A program made the translations under genes and the position numbers. Under the pieces are notes generated by a model. That model was not told where the DNA came from and searched no databases. It saw nothing but the letters and a program-made list of their open reading frames with translations. Of a stretch of 64,000 bases of DNA, positions 1 to 9,394 are shown in pieces (the first letter of the stretch is position 1; every line of letters begins with the position of its first letter). Origin of the DNA: Coleofasciculus sp040219735 (GTDB lineage: Bacteria; Cyanobacteriota; Cyanobacteriia; Cyanobacteriales; Coleofasciculaceae); the NCBI GenBank assembly GCA_040219735.1, contig JAVJRX010000131.1. One strand, given 5' to 3'.

Positions 1-1
1 A

Positions 2-409
2 TACGATGGGATTCTCTGGTTAGGATTTGTGGCAGATGAACAGCAGCGGATTGACATTCTGCGAGCCGCAGATGTGTTCATTTTACCGTCGTTATTAGAA
101 GGACTCTCCTTATCATTACTCGAAGCCATGGCTTGTGGTCTGGCTTGTGTCGCCACTGATGCGGGGGCGGATGGTGAGGTTTTAGAAGGTGGCGCGGGTA
201 TTATTCTCAATACCCATCGGGTCACGTCTCAATTGAATACACTTTTGCCCCTGTTACGGGATCATACCGAATGGACAACCCTCCTAGGACAAAAAGCAAG
301 AGCTAGGGTTCTGGAAAAGTACACCCTAAGAGGGAACATTAGTCAATTAGAAAGCTTGTATAAAGAGGTGCTACAAGGGCGAGTTCAGCAGGTCAGCAGT
401 CGGACTTAG
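2..409 (+). CDS. Glycosyltransferase, C-terminal part (cut by window edge)
   Basis: Only the 3' end is present. The frame is open to base 2, so the GTG at 29 is an internal codon and the gene starts outside the window. The roughly 135 visible residues look like the nucleotide-sugar-binding half of a GT-B fold family GT4 (glycosyl transferase group 1) enzyme. The stretch LPSLLEGLSLSLLEAMACG holds the EX7E signature that contacts the sugar nucleotide, followed by a typical G/A-rich turn. Such enzymes add a sugar to a lipid or polysaccharide precursor. The acceptor cannot be told from this part, and no partner gene is visible because the next gene lies on the other strand. Confidence 0.85.
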   Translation, partial: YDGILWLGFVADEQQRIDILRAADVFILPSLLEGLSLSLLEAMACGLACVATDAGADGEVLEGGAGIILNTHRVTSQLNTLLPLLRDHTEWTTLLGQKARARVLEKYTLRGNISQLESLYKEVLQGRVQQVSSRT

Positions 410-410
410 G

Positions 411-484
411 GTCTGCTGAATAAGTATTGTGGTGGGGGTAGGAAGCAGGGGGAGCAGGGGAAGCAGGGGGAGCAGGGGGAGCCG
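411..484. repeat. GGGGGAGCA-type tandem repeat with leader
   Basis: A leader GTCTGCTGAATAAGT is followed by a G-rich run of 9-bp units (GGGGAGCA/GGGGAAGCA). The same leader and run occur at 22232-22370, and the run alone occurs inverted at 54420-54478, so this is a dispersed family and not a local slippage event. It sits just after the glycosyltransferase stop codon. Confidence 0.85.
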
Positions 485-494
485 GAAAGCATTC

Positions 495-3281
495 TTAATG
501 GGCTTGAGCTTTGAGTCGGATACTCATTTCATGGCTAACAACAACTTCACGATTTTGTCGCACCGGAATCTCAATAATAAACTCCGTTCCTTGTCCAGGA
601 GTAGAGTGACATTGTAAAATTCCCTTATGTTTGTCTACAACAATCTGATAACTAATCGAAAGCCCCAAACCCGTCCCCTTACCAATCGGCTTAGTCGTAA
701 AAAACGGATCAAATAACTTTAACTTCACCTCATCCGTCATCCCTGCTCCATTATCACGAATTCTCACCCGCACATAATCAACCGAGGACGCTTCTGTACA
801 AATCCGAATTATCGGCAAAAAATTTGTCCCATTCCGGGCGACGACTTCCTCTAACGCATCAATCGCATTACCCAGGAGATTCATAAATACTTGGTTAAGC
901 TGGGACGGATAGCACTCAACCGAGGGTAACTCCCCATACTCTTTCACCAATACAATCTCTGGATTGTGACCATTCCCTTTCAGCCGATTTCGCAATAAAA
1001 GTAAAGTACTCTCTATCCCCTCATGAATATCCATGGGTTGCATTTGGGCTTGATCCAGACGCGAGAAATTCCGTAAACTCAACACCAAATGACGAATCCG
1101 TTCTGCGCCAATCTCCATTGAACCCAGAGTTTTGGGCAAGTCTTTGATCAAAAACTCTAGCTCAATCGCTTGGGCGTGATCTTGAATTTCGGGTGCGGGT
1201 TCAGGATAATATTTTTGATACAACCCCAGCATTTCTAATAAATCCTCGGTGTATTCTTTGGCATAGTGAAGATTACCGTAAATAAAACTGGTGGGGTTAT
1301 TAATTTCGTGAGCTACACCCGCGACTAATGTCCCTAATGTGGACATTTTTTCCGTCTGCACTAACTGTGTTTGATAGGTTTTCAGATCATGCAAGGCTTG
1401 CTTAAGTTGTTCTGCTTGCGCTGTGGCTAATGCGGCGGTTGTGCGACTATGAGCATATAATTCAGCTTGATCGATCGCACTCGATAGTTGATCAACTACC
1501 GAAACAATTAATTCAACCTCCTGTTCACTCCAATAGCGACTTTCCCGATAGTGTTCACAAACCACGACACCAATTTTATTACTGCGAGTTTGTAGGGGTA
1601 CAATTAGCAGGGCTTGTAGTCCGTCATCGAGGAAGCGATCGCGACTCTTACCATTAAGCTGGCTATCGCTAGCAATATCGTCAACCCGTAGCAACGATTG
1701 CTGCTGAATCATTAACGGGAAATCCGGCAAAAGTTCATCCGCCGTGTTCCATTGCACTCCCCCATTCTCACTCAACTCTCCCGCCACTTCCATGGGTTCA
1801 AAACGAGGCGGGCTACTCTGGGGATGATACCACAAAAACTGGCAGCGATCGATATGTAATAAACAACAGATTTCCTTCACCGCCGTCTTCAAAATCTGTT
1901 CTAATTCCAAAGAACTGCGAATTTGACTAGACAAGCGACGCTTCAGCAGTTTTTCTTGATCTTGTAACTCACGAAATTGGGCTTCGGCTTGCAATAATTG
2001 GTCTTGAGTGCGTTGCAACTTTTCATTCGTCGCCATCAATTGCGCCATCGCTGCTTCCAATTCACGGGACTTTTGTTCCAGTTGGCAGCTATATTGAATC
2101 GATTGGGACACCTCTGCCAACATATCAATCACGACGGGCGAGATCTGATCACTTAACTTTTCAATTCCCAACCAAGGCTGAGGTTTAAGTCGCCCGACAC
2201 TGGTAAAGACAATTTCAAATTGACCACCATCCAAAATCTTACCAATCCGGCAATATTTGCTCAGATGGTTATTCGTCTCAATACTAATCTTCCCTCCCGG
2301 CGTTTCAAACTGTTGCCCATAAGCCGCTTCCCGCACCAATTCCACATCAAAAGAACCCGCTTTTTCTACGGCTTGTTTCCATAGATAAACCTGGACATAC
2401 GCCGACTCAATCGGATCACTGGTCACACGATCTTGACCATAACGTGCCTGGAAGTTCTGAACAAATTCGCGGTTTCTCTGAGTCTTAATACTTTGAAAAT
2501 AACTCCAACTGGCATAATGACCCACCGCGATACTTCCCCCAATTCGGCGCAATTCCTCTTCAGCGACACTCACGGCTAAAATAGGAATTTCCGCCGCCGT
2601 GATTCCTGCTTCTTTGTATTGTTGATAAAAGGCTAAATTACTATCCCCATTCAAGGTATTGAAGACTACATCCGGTTTAGCTTCCTTGATCCTGGCAATC
2701 AAATCACCAAAGTCTGTCATCCCTAAAGGAACATAATCTTCCCCAGCTAAACTTCCCCCTTGTTGTTTAAGCTGCGCCTTAATTAACTTGTTCGCCGTTC
2801 GGGGAAAAACATAATCTGAACCAATTAGATAAAAGCGTTTCCCCTTATGTGCTAGCAACCAATCCACCGCTGGACCGACTTGTTGATTCGGGCAAATACC
2901 GGTATAAAAAATGTGGCGAGAACATTCGAGTCCTTCATATTCAACCGGATACCACATCAGGGCGTTAAGTTCTTCTAAGATCGGTAAAACCGCTTTGCGA
3001 CTTGCAGAAGTCCACCCGCCAAAGATTGTAGCAACTTGATCCTGTTCGATTAGCTTTCTGGCTTTAAGGGCAAATGTGGCTGATTTGGACGCGCCATCTT
3101 CGATCACGGGTTCAATCTGATGTCCTAAGACACCACCCGCTTGATTAATTTCTGCGATCGCCATAAGTTCCGCATCCTTTAACGAGGCTTCGCTAATCGC
3201 CATTGTGCCACTTAAAGAATGTAAAATACCAACACGGATCGCCGCACCAGATCTGATCACTGACTGGTTGAATTCGCTCAT
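495..3281 (-). CDS. Sensor histidine kinase with UrtA/AmiC-like binding domain
   Basis: The 928-residue protein starts directly with a periplasmic-binding-protein fold of the urea/short-chain amide type (residues about 15-370, opening VGILHSLSGTMAISE). A coiled coil follows (about 385-455), then a GAF domain (about 470-615), a HisKA domain with the phosphoacceptor H658 in GVAHEINNP, and a HATPase domain with an N box and the glycine box GKGTGLGLSI. There is no signal peptide and no membrane span, so the ligand domain should be cytoplasmic. The family fold predicts binding of a small amide, urea or amino acid, but the ligand is unknown. No response regulator lies next to it. The start is the ATG at 3281. 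Confidence 0.85.
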   Translation of the reverse strand: MSEFNQSVIRSGAAIRVGILHSLSGTMAISEASLKDAELMAIAEINQAGGVLGHQIEPVIEDGASKSATFALKARKLIEQDQVATIFGGWTSASRKAVLPILEELNALMWYPVEYEGLECSRHIFYTGICPNQQVGPAVDWLLAHKGKRFYLIGSDYVFPRTANKLIKAQLKQQGGSLAGEDYVPLGMTDFGDLIARIKEAKPDVVFNTLNGDSNLAFYQQYKEAGITAAEIPILAVSVAEEELRRIGGSIAVGHYASWSYFQSIKTQRNREFVQNFQARYGQDRVTSDPIESAYVQVYLWKQAVEKAGSFDVELVREAAYGQQFETPGGKISIETNNHLSKYCRIGKILDGGQFEIVFTSVGRLKPQPWLGIEKLSDQISPVVIDMLAEVSQSIQYSCQLEQKSRELEAAMAQLMATNEKLQRTQDQLLQAEAQFRELQDQEKLLKRRLSSQIRSSLELEQILKTAVKEICCLLHIDRCQFLWYHPQSSPPRFEPMEVAGELSENGGVQWNTADELLPDFPLMIQQQSLLRVDDIASDSQLNGKSRDRFLDDGLQALLIVPLQTRSNKIGVVVCEHYRESRYWSEQEVELIVSVVDQLSSAIDQAELYAHSRTTAALATAQAEQLKQALHDLKTYQTQLVQTEKMSTLGTLVAGVAHEINNPTSFIYGNLHYAKEYTEDLLEMLGLYQKYYPEPAPEIQDHAQAIELEFLIKDLPKTLGSMEIGAERIRHLVLSLRNFSRLDQAQMQPMDIHEGIESTLLLLRNRLKGNGHNPEIVLVKEYGELPSVECYPSQLNQVFMNLLGNAIDALEEVVARNGTNFLPIIRICTEASSVDYVRVRIRDNGAGMTDEVKLKLFDPFFTTKPIGKGTGLGLSISYQIVVDKHKGILQCHSTPGQGTEFIIEIPVRQNREVVVSHEMSIRLKAQAH

Positions 3282-3802
3282 TACTGATGTTCCCGCAATA
3301 TTCTCCCGTTAAGTGCCTAAAAAGGGTAGAAGGGTAGAAGGGTAAAAGGGTAGAAGGGTATGGTTTTTGACTCAATCACGACAGGTATAATAGACGCACT
3401 ATACAGCCGGACATGATGTCATCCTATCGTCATCTGGATTAATGATTCCATTTAAGGTTTCTCAATTCTCCGCCGTTTAATTTCAACGTTGGAAAGTGAC
3501 AAAAGCGAAACACCCTGAACACGAATCCCTGGTACTAAATAAAGCTGTATAGCGCAACGATAGGTGAAATGCCCTATTTAGACAAACGTTAAACATCTGC
3601 CCATTGCTTTTCACAATGTCCCCTTGAATACTAACCGAGTTGACCGATGGGTAATTGTATCAATTTTTACCTTTAATTAAATCGGCGACAATTCTAATAA
3701 TTAGTTACCAAAACTTTACAATATCTCACTCCCTGTTCCCTATTCTCTGACAAATGACGTAGCTTGCTTCTCCAGGGAAGCGAGTTTTGACGAAGGACAA
3801 AA
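3282..3802. other. Intergenic region with short repeats, no gene seen
   Basis: This gap between two leftward genes holds a short GGGTAGAA tandem run (about 3326-3360). An imperfect 12-bp inverted repeat, GCACTATACAGC at 3396-3407 and GCTGTATAGCGC at 3544-3555, bounds about 160 bp and could be a small MITE. A TATAAT-like hexamer at 3386-3391 faces no gene. No protein of recognisable type was found in any frame. Confidence 0.5.
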
Positions 3803-5548
3803 TTAATGCAAAACTTCCTCAATCTGGTGCTGACTCCACAGGGATTGATAAAGCCCCGGACGTTGGATCAATTCAGAGTGAGTCCCAATTTGCACAATCT
3901 TTCCAGCATCCATGACAAAAATCCGATCAGCCGTAGCTGCGGCTGAAAGCTGGTGAGAGATAAAAATCACCGTTTTGCGGTCAACCCCTGTGGAAAGATT
4001 CGCCAAAATTTTGGTCGCGGTTTGATTATCTACACTAGAGAGGGCGTCATCTAAAATCAGAATCGGCGCATCCATGACTAAAGCCCTAGCCAGGGCAATT
4101 CGCTGACGTTGACCACCAGACAGAGTAATTCCCCGTTCTCCCACCATTGTTTCATATTGTTGGGGAAAATTGAGAACTTCTGAGTGAATTTGAGCTTGTT
4201 TTGCCGCCTGTTCTATCTCCGGCTGTTCACTTCCCGGAGCGCCGTAACCAATGTTATTTTTAAGACTGGTACTAAATAAAAAGCTATCTTGGGGAACATA
4301 AGCGATCGCGGCTCTTAAATCAGGTAAGCGTATCTGAGTGACATCGTAGCTATCCAGAAATAACTGATTCGGTGCAATATTCAACAGGCGAGGCAAAACA
4401 TTCGCCAAAGTTGATTTTCCTGAACCAATCGCACCGACTATTGCCACCGTTTCACCGGGATGAATATGAAAGTCAACGGCTTGGATGGCTGGGGTTCTGG
4501 CATCGGGGAACGTATAGCTGAGGTGTTGGGCTCTTAACTCTCCCTGAATCGGTTGCACAAGCGCCATTGCATCTGGGGCATTTTTAATTTTGGGTTCAAT
4601 GGTCAAAATTGACTCCACTCGGTCAATACTCACCTCACCCCGTTGATAGGTAGTAATCGTGAATCCCAGTAAGGCGGTGGGGAAGACTAACCGTTCCGCA
4701 TAAAGAACCAGGGCGACAAAATCCCCCACAGTAATCGCCCCCCTCGCGATCGCACCCGCTCCAAACCACATCAACAGGAGTAAGCTGATATAGGATAGGG
4801 CTTCAATCACTGGAAACAGGATATTGCGAGTGCTGGCTAATCCCAGATTTGCCGATAAAAGTCGTTGATTCAAACCTCGAAAGGCACGCCGTTCATTTTC
4901 TTCTTGGGCGTAAATTTTAATCAGGGAGATACCACTCATATCTTCCTGAACCAATTCGCTGAGGTTTGAGAGTTCTTCCTGAACCGCCTGTTGTTGAGTA
5001 CGCAGCTTATCACTAAACAGGCGAACTGTGATCAACATGACTGGATAAACCGCCAGCGCCAAGAATGTCAGCCGCCACTCAATCGACATCATCACAGGTA
5101 GCGTCAAACCGTAGGCAAAGACAATATTGGCTAAACTCAACACCGCAAATCCGACAAGACGGCGGATATTGTCCACATCACTCGTGGCGCGGTTAATCAA
5201 ATCACCCGCTGTATTCGTAGAGAAATAAGACGGTTCTAGGGTAAGCAGATGTTGAAAAATCTTTTGCTTGAGGTCAAATTCTACCTGACGCCCCACCCCA
5301 AAGATGAAGATACGCGATGCCATGCGAATCGCCCACATCAAGGATGCCAGGATAAAGATGAGTCCGACTAACTGCAACACCTGATCAAAGGCGAAGGCGA
5401 TGCGGAGTTCCTCAATACTATCCCGAATCAGCAGGGGAATGTAGACCCCCACCGCGTTGACAATCAGCAGAGCCAGGATGCCTAATGATACCTGAGTGGT
5501 ATGAGGGCGCAGATAGGCGAGTAATTTTTGGATACGAGAATTAGCCAT
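3803..5548 (-). CDS. ABC exporter half (membrane domain + ATPase), MdlA-like
   Basis: The 581-residue protein is a fused type IV (ABCB-like) exporter subunit. About six membrane helices span residues 15-310, and the ATPase domain spans about 335-575. Visible motifs are Walker A GAIGSGKST, signature LSGGQRQR, Walker B ILILDDALSSVD and the H-loop ISHQL. The residue after the Walker B aspartate is Asp instead of the catalytic Glu, as in the MdlA-like, degenerate-site subunits of heterodimeric exporters. It therefore probably pairs with a second half-transporter, but none is encoded nearby. The substrate (drug, lipid or peptide) cannot be inferred. The Yip1-like gene lies 51 bp upstream on the same strand and may share its transcript. 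Confidence 0.88.
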   Translation of the reverse strand: MANSRIQKLLAYLRPHTTQVSLGILALLIVNAVGVYIPLLIRDSIEELRIAFAFDQVLQLVGLIFILASLMWAIRMASRIFIFGVGRQVEFDLKQKIFQHLLTLEPSYFSTNTAGDLINRATSDVDNIRRLVGFAVLSLANIVFAYGLTLPVMMSIEWRLTFLALAVYPVMLITVRLFSDKLRTQQQAVQEELSNLSELVQEDMSGISLIKIYAQEENERRAFRGLNQRLLSANLGLASTRNILFPVIEALSYISLLLLMWFGAGAIARGAITVGDFVALVLYAERLVFPTALLGFTITTYQRGEVSIDRVESILTIEPKIKNAPDAMALVQPIQGELRAQHLSYTFPDARTPAIQAVDFHIHPGETVAIVGAIGSGKSTLANVLPRLLNIAPNQLFLDSYDVTQIRLPDLRAAIAYVPQDSFLFSTSLKNNIGYGAPGSEQPEIEQAAKQAQIHSEVLNFPQQYETMVGERGITLSGGQRQRIALARALVMDAPILILDDALSSVDNQTATKILANLSTGVDRKTVIFISHQLSAAATADRIFVMDAGKIVQIGTHSELIQRPGLYQSLWSQHQIEEVLH

Positions 5549-5599
5549 GTTGAAAATCCTAACAATTTTTCGGCACAGACAATGGCTGATTTCTCGCGT

Positions 5600-6124
5600 T
5601 TAGGTGCCCAAAATAATCATTAGGGGCCACAGGATGAGTCCGAATAGCGCTAAGAAAGAAAGACTAAAGGTAATTGCCACACAGAGAATCGATGACAACC
5701 AACTCAACTGATGCACCCGACGGATGGCGATCGCCAGAGTCGCAAACACGCCAACGGTAATCGCCAGAGAGAACATAGCACCTAGGGTTTGAGACCATTG
5801 ACTCGCCGCGATCGCAGGTGCAGTGAGGAGTAGGGGCCACAAGCCTTGCGCGATCGCACTCAAGCTTTCTCTACCATTCCCTTGTCCCCCGAACAATTGA
5901 GCCACCAGGTTCAGGGATGCTCCCAGCCAATACCAACCCAGCAATCCAGCAAACAGGAACAGCAAACCAAAGCCGAGGATACCCCCCACACCTAATCCCG
6001 CCGCACCTGCGGCGTTTAGCGCCATAATCAGTATGACAAGTAACCCAATGGCAATGGCGGCTTGAATGGGAGAGCGAATTTCTGAAGAGGGGCGGAAAAT
6101 AGCTGTATAAAAGGAATCCAGCAT
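5600..6124 (-). CDS. Yip1-family-like membrane protein
   Basis: A 174-residue, very hydrophobic protein with about five membrane segments. A short cytoplasmic N-terminus (SFYTAIFRPS) resembles the Phe/Pro-containing start of bacterial YIP1/DUF1282-like proteins. No catalytic motif is visible and the molecular role is unknown. It lies immediately upstream of, and co-directional with, the ABC exporter. The family call rests on hydropathy and the N-terminal pattern only. Confidence 0.6.
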   Translation of the reverse strand: MLDSFYTAIFRPSSEIRSPIQAAIAIGLLVILIMALNAAGAAGLGVGGILGFGLLFLFAGLLGWYWLGASLNLVAQLFGGQGNGRESLSAIAQGLWPLLLTAPAIAASQWSQTLGAMFSLAITVGVFATLAIAIRRVHQLSWLSSILCVAITFSLSFLALFGLILWPLMIILGT

Positions 6125-6159
6125 AACAAGTAATCACAGTTAGCGGTCAAAATTAGTAG

Positions 6160-6180
6160 AGACGTTCCGGCGGAACGTCT
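6160..6180. repeat. Perfect palindrome AGACGTTCCG-n-CGGAACGTCT
   Basis: Ten-base arms surround a one-base centre, between the sppA remnant and the Yip1-like gene. A related AGACGT palindrome lies at 9366-9385. It could act as a terminator-like hairpin or simply be a dispersed repeat. Confidence 0.6.
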
Positions 6181-6199
6181 GTACAAAGTCAAAAACAAA

Positions 6200-6742
6200 C
6201 TATTCCATCACCAGTAACGGTAATTTGTTCCAGTCAATCCGCTGACGAATCGTTTGATACCCTGGAATCAACTGCTGCCAAAAAGACGAGAACAACATAT
6301 CAAACGGTTGTTGCAAAAATCCTGAAGTATAATTGCGGACTTTCGGTTCGCCTTGGATATTCGCTAACTCCGCCGTTTTTTGCAGAGCATCATAGGAGTT
6401 CCCCAAGGAATCGACTAAATTGAGTTCCTTAGCGCCTCTCCCGGTAAAAACTCGCCCATCTGCTAGCGGTTTTAACTGCTCCATCGAGATTTCCCGAGCA
6501 GCGACAATGGCATCCAGGAATTGCTGATAGGAGTCCATAACAATCCCTTGCACGATTTGCCGTTCGTCTGATGTTGTCTCTCGAAATGGAGAGAGTATAT
6601 CTTTATATTGACCGCTTTTAATATTATCGGTTTGCACGCCAATATTATCCAACAAGGGCGAAACATTTTGGGTGCGAACAATTACCCCGATTGAACCCGT
6701 TACCGATGCGGGATTGGCAACAATATGATGGGTGGAAAAGTT
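6200..6742 (-). pseudogene. sppA: Remnant of signal peptide peptidase SppA (3' part only)
   Basis: The open frame runs 6200-6742 and reads as the C-terminal two thirds of a short SppA (peptidase S49), with HHIVANPASVTGSIGVIVRT and then the Lys-containing KSGQYKDI motif. The family's catalytic serine lies in an upstream ASGGYY-type segment, which is absent, as is the N-terminal membrane anchor. Translating further upstream meets an in-frame TAG (CTA on the + strand at 6743-6745). The break is next to a 17-base sequence (6744-6760) that recurs at 47721-47737. The remnant keeps the catalytic lysine but not the serine, so it cannot be an active protease. Confidence 0.85.
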
Positions 6743-6832
6743 CTAAGTAGTCGGACAAAATAAAACGGTACTGTATCAAGTTCTGTAAATCGCCCTCAAA
6801 CTCTTGACAAATGACCAATGACCAATGACAAA

Positions 6833-9202
6833 TCATGAAACCACTTGATAATTAAAACTCAAGGTTGCCCAAGCATTCACATCCAATGCATACATATCAG
6901 AACCGATACCAAACTTATCTGGAGTAATGCTACTCGCTTGATGCAAGTCTTGTAGAATCGCCCGTGTGACTTCTAGGGGATTAAACAAATCGCCAACTCG
7001 TTCTCCCTCTCCCTTCGGACGCATGGCTGATTCTAATGCTGCGATCGCGCCTTTGAACGGAGAAGGGCTGCAAATCAGTTGCATTTCCGTCACGCCCACA
7101 GGACCTGGAACCGTCCAATTAAAAGATGCCGATGGTTTGGGCAGAATCAGAGTTTCTCCCGGTTTAATCGCGCCACTGAGGGGCGGGGAATTTTTTTGGG
7201 ACTCTAATCCTTCTGGGGAAGGGTTTTGCTGATAAAACGCGATCGCACTGCCGCTACTTTCCAAACCCAATAGCAGGAAATACAAAGGGCGATCGCTATA
7301 ATTTTCTAGACGATACTGCACCCGACTGCCAATCGGTAACCTTGGCATTGTTGCTGATCCCACAGATGGCACTGCATTACCCGCATTTTTCTTGGTTTTA
7401 TCGGTACTCAACCCGGAAGCAGTGCGCCAGGTTTCCCGTTGGATGATTGTCTTAGTTTCCGGGGCGATCATTTCTAGGGACGCCCGAATTCCAAGGCGCG
7501 AGGAGCCTTCATTCGCACTCAACCGTAGCCATTTCATTGCCAATAAGGTTTTAAATTTGCCACTTAAGCGATTAACGGCTGATTTAACTGCCTCAGCCTC
7601 CTCGCCCAGACTATTAGGAATTGGGTTACGGACAATCGAAAAGAGTCCATAGCCTCCTTTAAACTTCGGTTCCGAGGTTTCTGTTGCCTGTTTTTTCCCT
7701 CTGCCAAACAAATAATCCGCCGTTTGTTCCCCAGCAACCACAACTGAAGACACTGAAGGAATACTGGCAAAGGCACTGGTTGCATCCACCCGTTCAATGC
7801 GTTCTAAGTGAGTATCTAGGGCAATAGTCAAACCCAAATTCCGGGGCAATACTCTAATCCGTTCGCGTACCAATTGACCGACTTGCGGTTGAACATTTTC
7901 CCCGCTATTCCCACTCAGTATACGTGCCTTGGCGGTTAACCCGTCTTTGGATCGCAGTTGGAGTTGCACCGATTTAGGGGCAGGTTGGGCAGGGTTATCT
8001 GTGGCTGGAGACTTGTCTGATTGCGACGGTGGTAAACTCAACAGTTTCTCATTGAGCAACTCTAGAACCGAATTGGGACTATAGTACTCCAGCACGGGTG
8101 CAGGTAATCCCGCTAACCATAGCTGTGCCACCTTACCATTCTCTTCAATCGCCGTAACGACTCCATCTGCCCCTAAGGGGGGATTGGGAGATAAGTAATA
8201 GGCAAGCAAGGAATTTTGACTCTTTTGACCGATTAACTGTGGCTGTTGATTATTGCCAACGAATTGATTCACAATCCCAGCCGTTCGACTCACGCTAATC
8301 TGAACACTGGTTGCAGCAGTGGCTTGCCAGAGATGCTGAGTTAGAGCATAGGTAAATAAACCCGCACTAAAGCCATTCCACTGCACCTCGGTTGCGGGTT
8401 GAGACGAACCCGCCGCCGCTAACACCAGTCCCGGCATTTCCATGGATTTATCTAGTAATTTCCAGGGTTTGGATGAGGCTTTGAGCCGCTGCACCAGTTG
8501 CTCTTGAAACGCCAGTTCATCGGGATTAGGCGCTGGGGCGGATTTACGGGGAGAAGAGCGGACTTTTAGACTCCCTTTGAAGACATTCACCGCTTGCGTA
8601 TGACTGGTATCTAGAACTGTCGTCACCTGATCCGTCTTTAGCGATCGCAACAGCAACGCCAAGGTTTCGGCTAAAAAATCATTAGCGACGGGTTCGCCTT
8701 TTGTGGGTAATATCCCATCAACGGGTACAAAACTGTTCTGTAAGCTTACTGAAGGGTCTGCTGTCGCCTCCTGCTGAGGCATTTGCACCTGGCTACCATA
8801 ACCACTGAAGTGGAAGACAACGACATCACCCGCCTCGGCTTGTTTGGTCAGATGTTCAATAAACGCGGTTTCAATCGTCTCACGAGTGGCTTGGCTATTC
8901 GTCAGCGTCACGATATCGTTAGCATTGAACCCAAACCGATGAATTAACAGTTCTCGTTGCAACTCCACATCCGTCACGCACCCTGCCAAAGCTGTCGTGC
9001 GCGGATACTCATTGATTCCCACCAGGAGTGCCAACTTACGTCCACCCGGTTGTGCCAGCACCTGAAAATAACGCTCCAACAGAGGCACGGCTAAACTCTT
9101 ATCACCAAGGAGTGATAGTACCGTTTCACTGACTCCCAGTGCTGCCAGCCCCAAGCCAGCTTTTTGCAGGAAAGTCCGCCGATTCAGTCCCATATTAGCC
9201 AT
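6833..9202 (-). CDS. Tat-exported caspase-like protein with substituted catalytic dyad
   Basis: The 789-residue protein begins with a twin-arginine signal (NRRTFLQKAG), followed by a peptidase C14 (caspase/orthocaspase) fold at about residues 54-340. The core starts KLALLVGINEYP. The usual catalytic His motif SGHG reads SGYG (Y135). The usual DxCHS Cys motif reads DTSHT (S200). Both members of the dyad are therefore replaced (Tyr/Ser), a combination reported among cyanobacterial orthocaspase homologues and expected to abolish cysteine protease activity. The C-terminal part (about 630-740) resembles DUF4384, a beta-rich domain common on these proteins. It probably acts outside the cytoplasm as a binding or scaffold protein. 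Confidence 0.88.
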   Translation of the reverse strand: MANMGLNRRTFLQKAGLGLAALGVSETVLSLLGDKSLAVPLLERYFQVLAQPGGRKLALLVGINEYPRTTALAGCVTDVELQRELLIHRFGFNANDIVTLTNSQATRETIETAFIEHLTKQAEAGDVVVFHFSGYGSQVQMPQQEATADPSVSLQNSFVPVDGILPTKGEPVANDFLAETLALLLRSLKTDQVTTVLDTSHTQAVNVFKGSLKVRSSPRKSAPAPNPDELAFQEQLVQRLKASSKPWKLLDKSMEMPGLVLAAAGSSQPATEVQWNGFSAGLFTYALTQHLWQATAATSVQISVSRTAGIVNQFVGNNQQPQLIGQKSQNSLLAYYLSPNPPLGADGVVTAIEENGKVAQLWLAGLPAPVLEYYSPNSVLELLNEKLLSLPPSQSDKSPATDNPAQPAPKSVQLQLRSKDGLTAKARILSGNSGENVQPQVGQLVRERIRVLPRNLGLTIALDTHLERIERVDATSAFASIPSVSSVVVAGEQTADYLFGRGKKQATETSEPKFKGGYGLFSIVRNPIPNSLGEEAEAVKSAVNRLSGKFKTLLAMKWLRLSANEGSSRLGIRASLEMIAPETKTIIQRETWRTASGLSTDKTKKNAGNAVPSVGSATMPRLPIGSRVQYRLENYSDRPLYFLLLGLESSGSAIAFYQQNPSPEGLESQKNSPPLSGAIKPGETLILPKPSASFNWTVPGPVGVTEMQLICSPSPFKGAIAALESAMRPKGEGERVGDLFNPLEVTRAILQDLHQASSITPDKFGIGSDMYALDVNAWATLSFNYQVVS

Positions 9203-9279
9203 CTACGCTGTTAATCTCAGCTATCAGCCTACCAGGAATAGGTTAGCGCGTTGCTAGAAAGTTTTGAGTTTTCAAGTGT

Positions 9280-9385
9280 GTAGGGGCGGGTTTAGGGACT
9301 TTGCGCCAGCTATTGATGATAACGTTGGTTCAAAACCCGCCCTCATCTCCCAGACGTGCCATGGCAGACGTAGCATGCTACGTCT
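9280..9385. repeat. Family A hairpin MITE plus palindrome
   Basis: A copy of the family A element runs 9280-9344 and has inverted ends TAGGGGCGGGTTT and AAAACCCGCCCTC. The perfect 20-bp palindrome AGACGTAGCATGCTACGTCT at 9366-9385 follows. Other family A copies are at 25212, 29863, 29972, 40069, 41083, 55331 and 59269. Confidence 0.8.
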
Positions 9386-9394
9386 CTACATTGC

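Noticed and set aside
429..617. A Gly-Ser-Arg repeat reading frame
   Set aside because: Same cause, the copy of the G-rich repeat at 411-484, running antisense into the histidine kinase gene.
3367..3391. A promoter TTGACT...TATAAT on the + strand
   Set aside because: The spacing is about 13 bases and no gene lies downstream on that strand.
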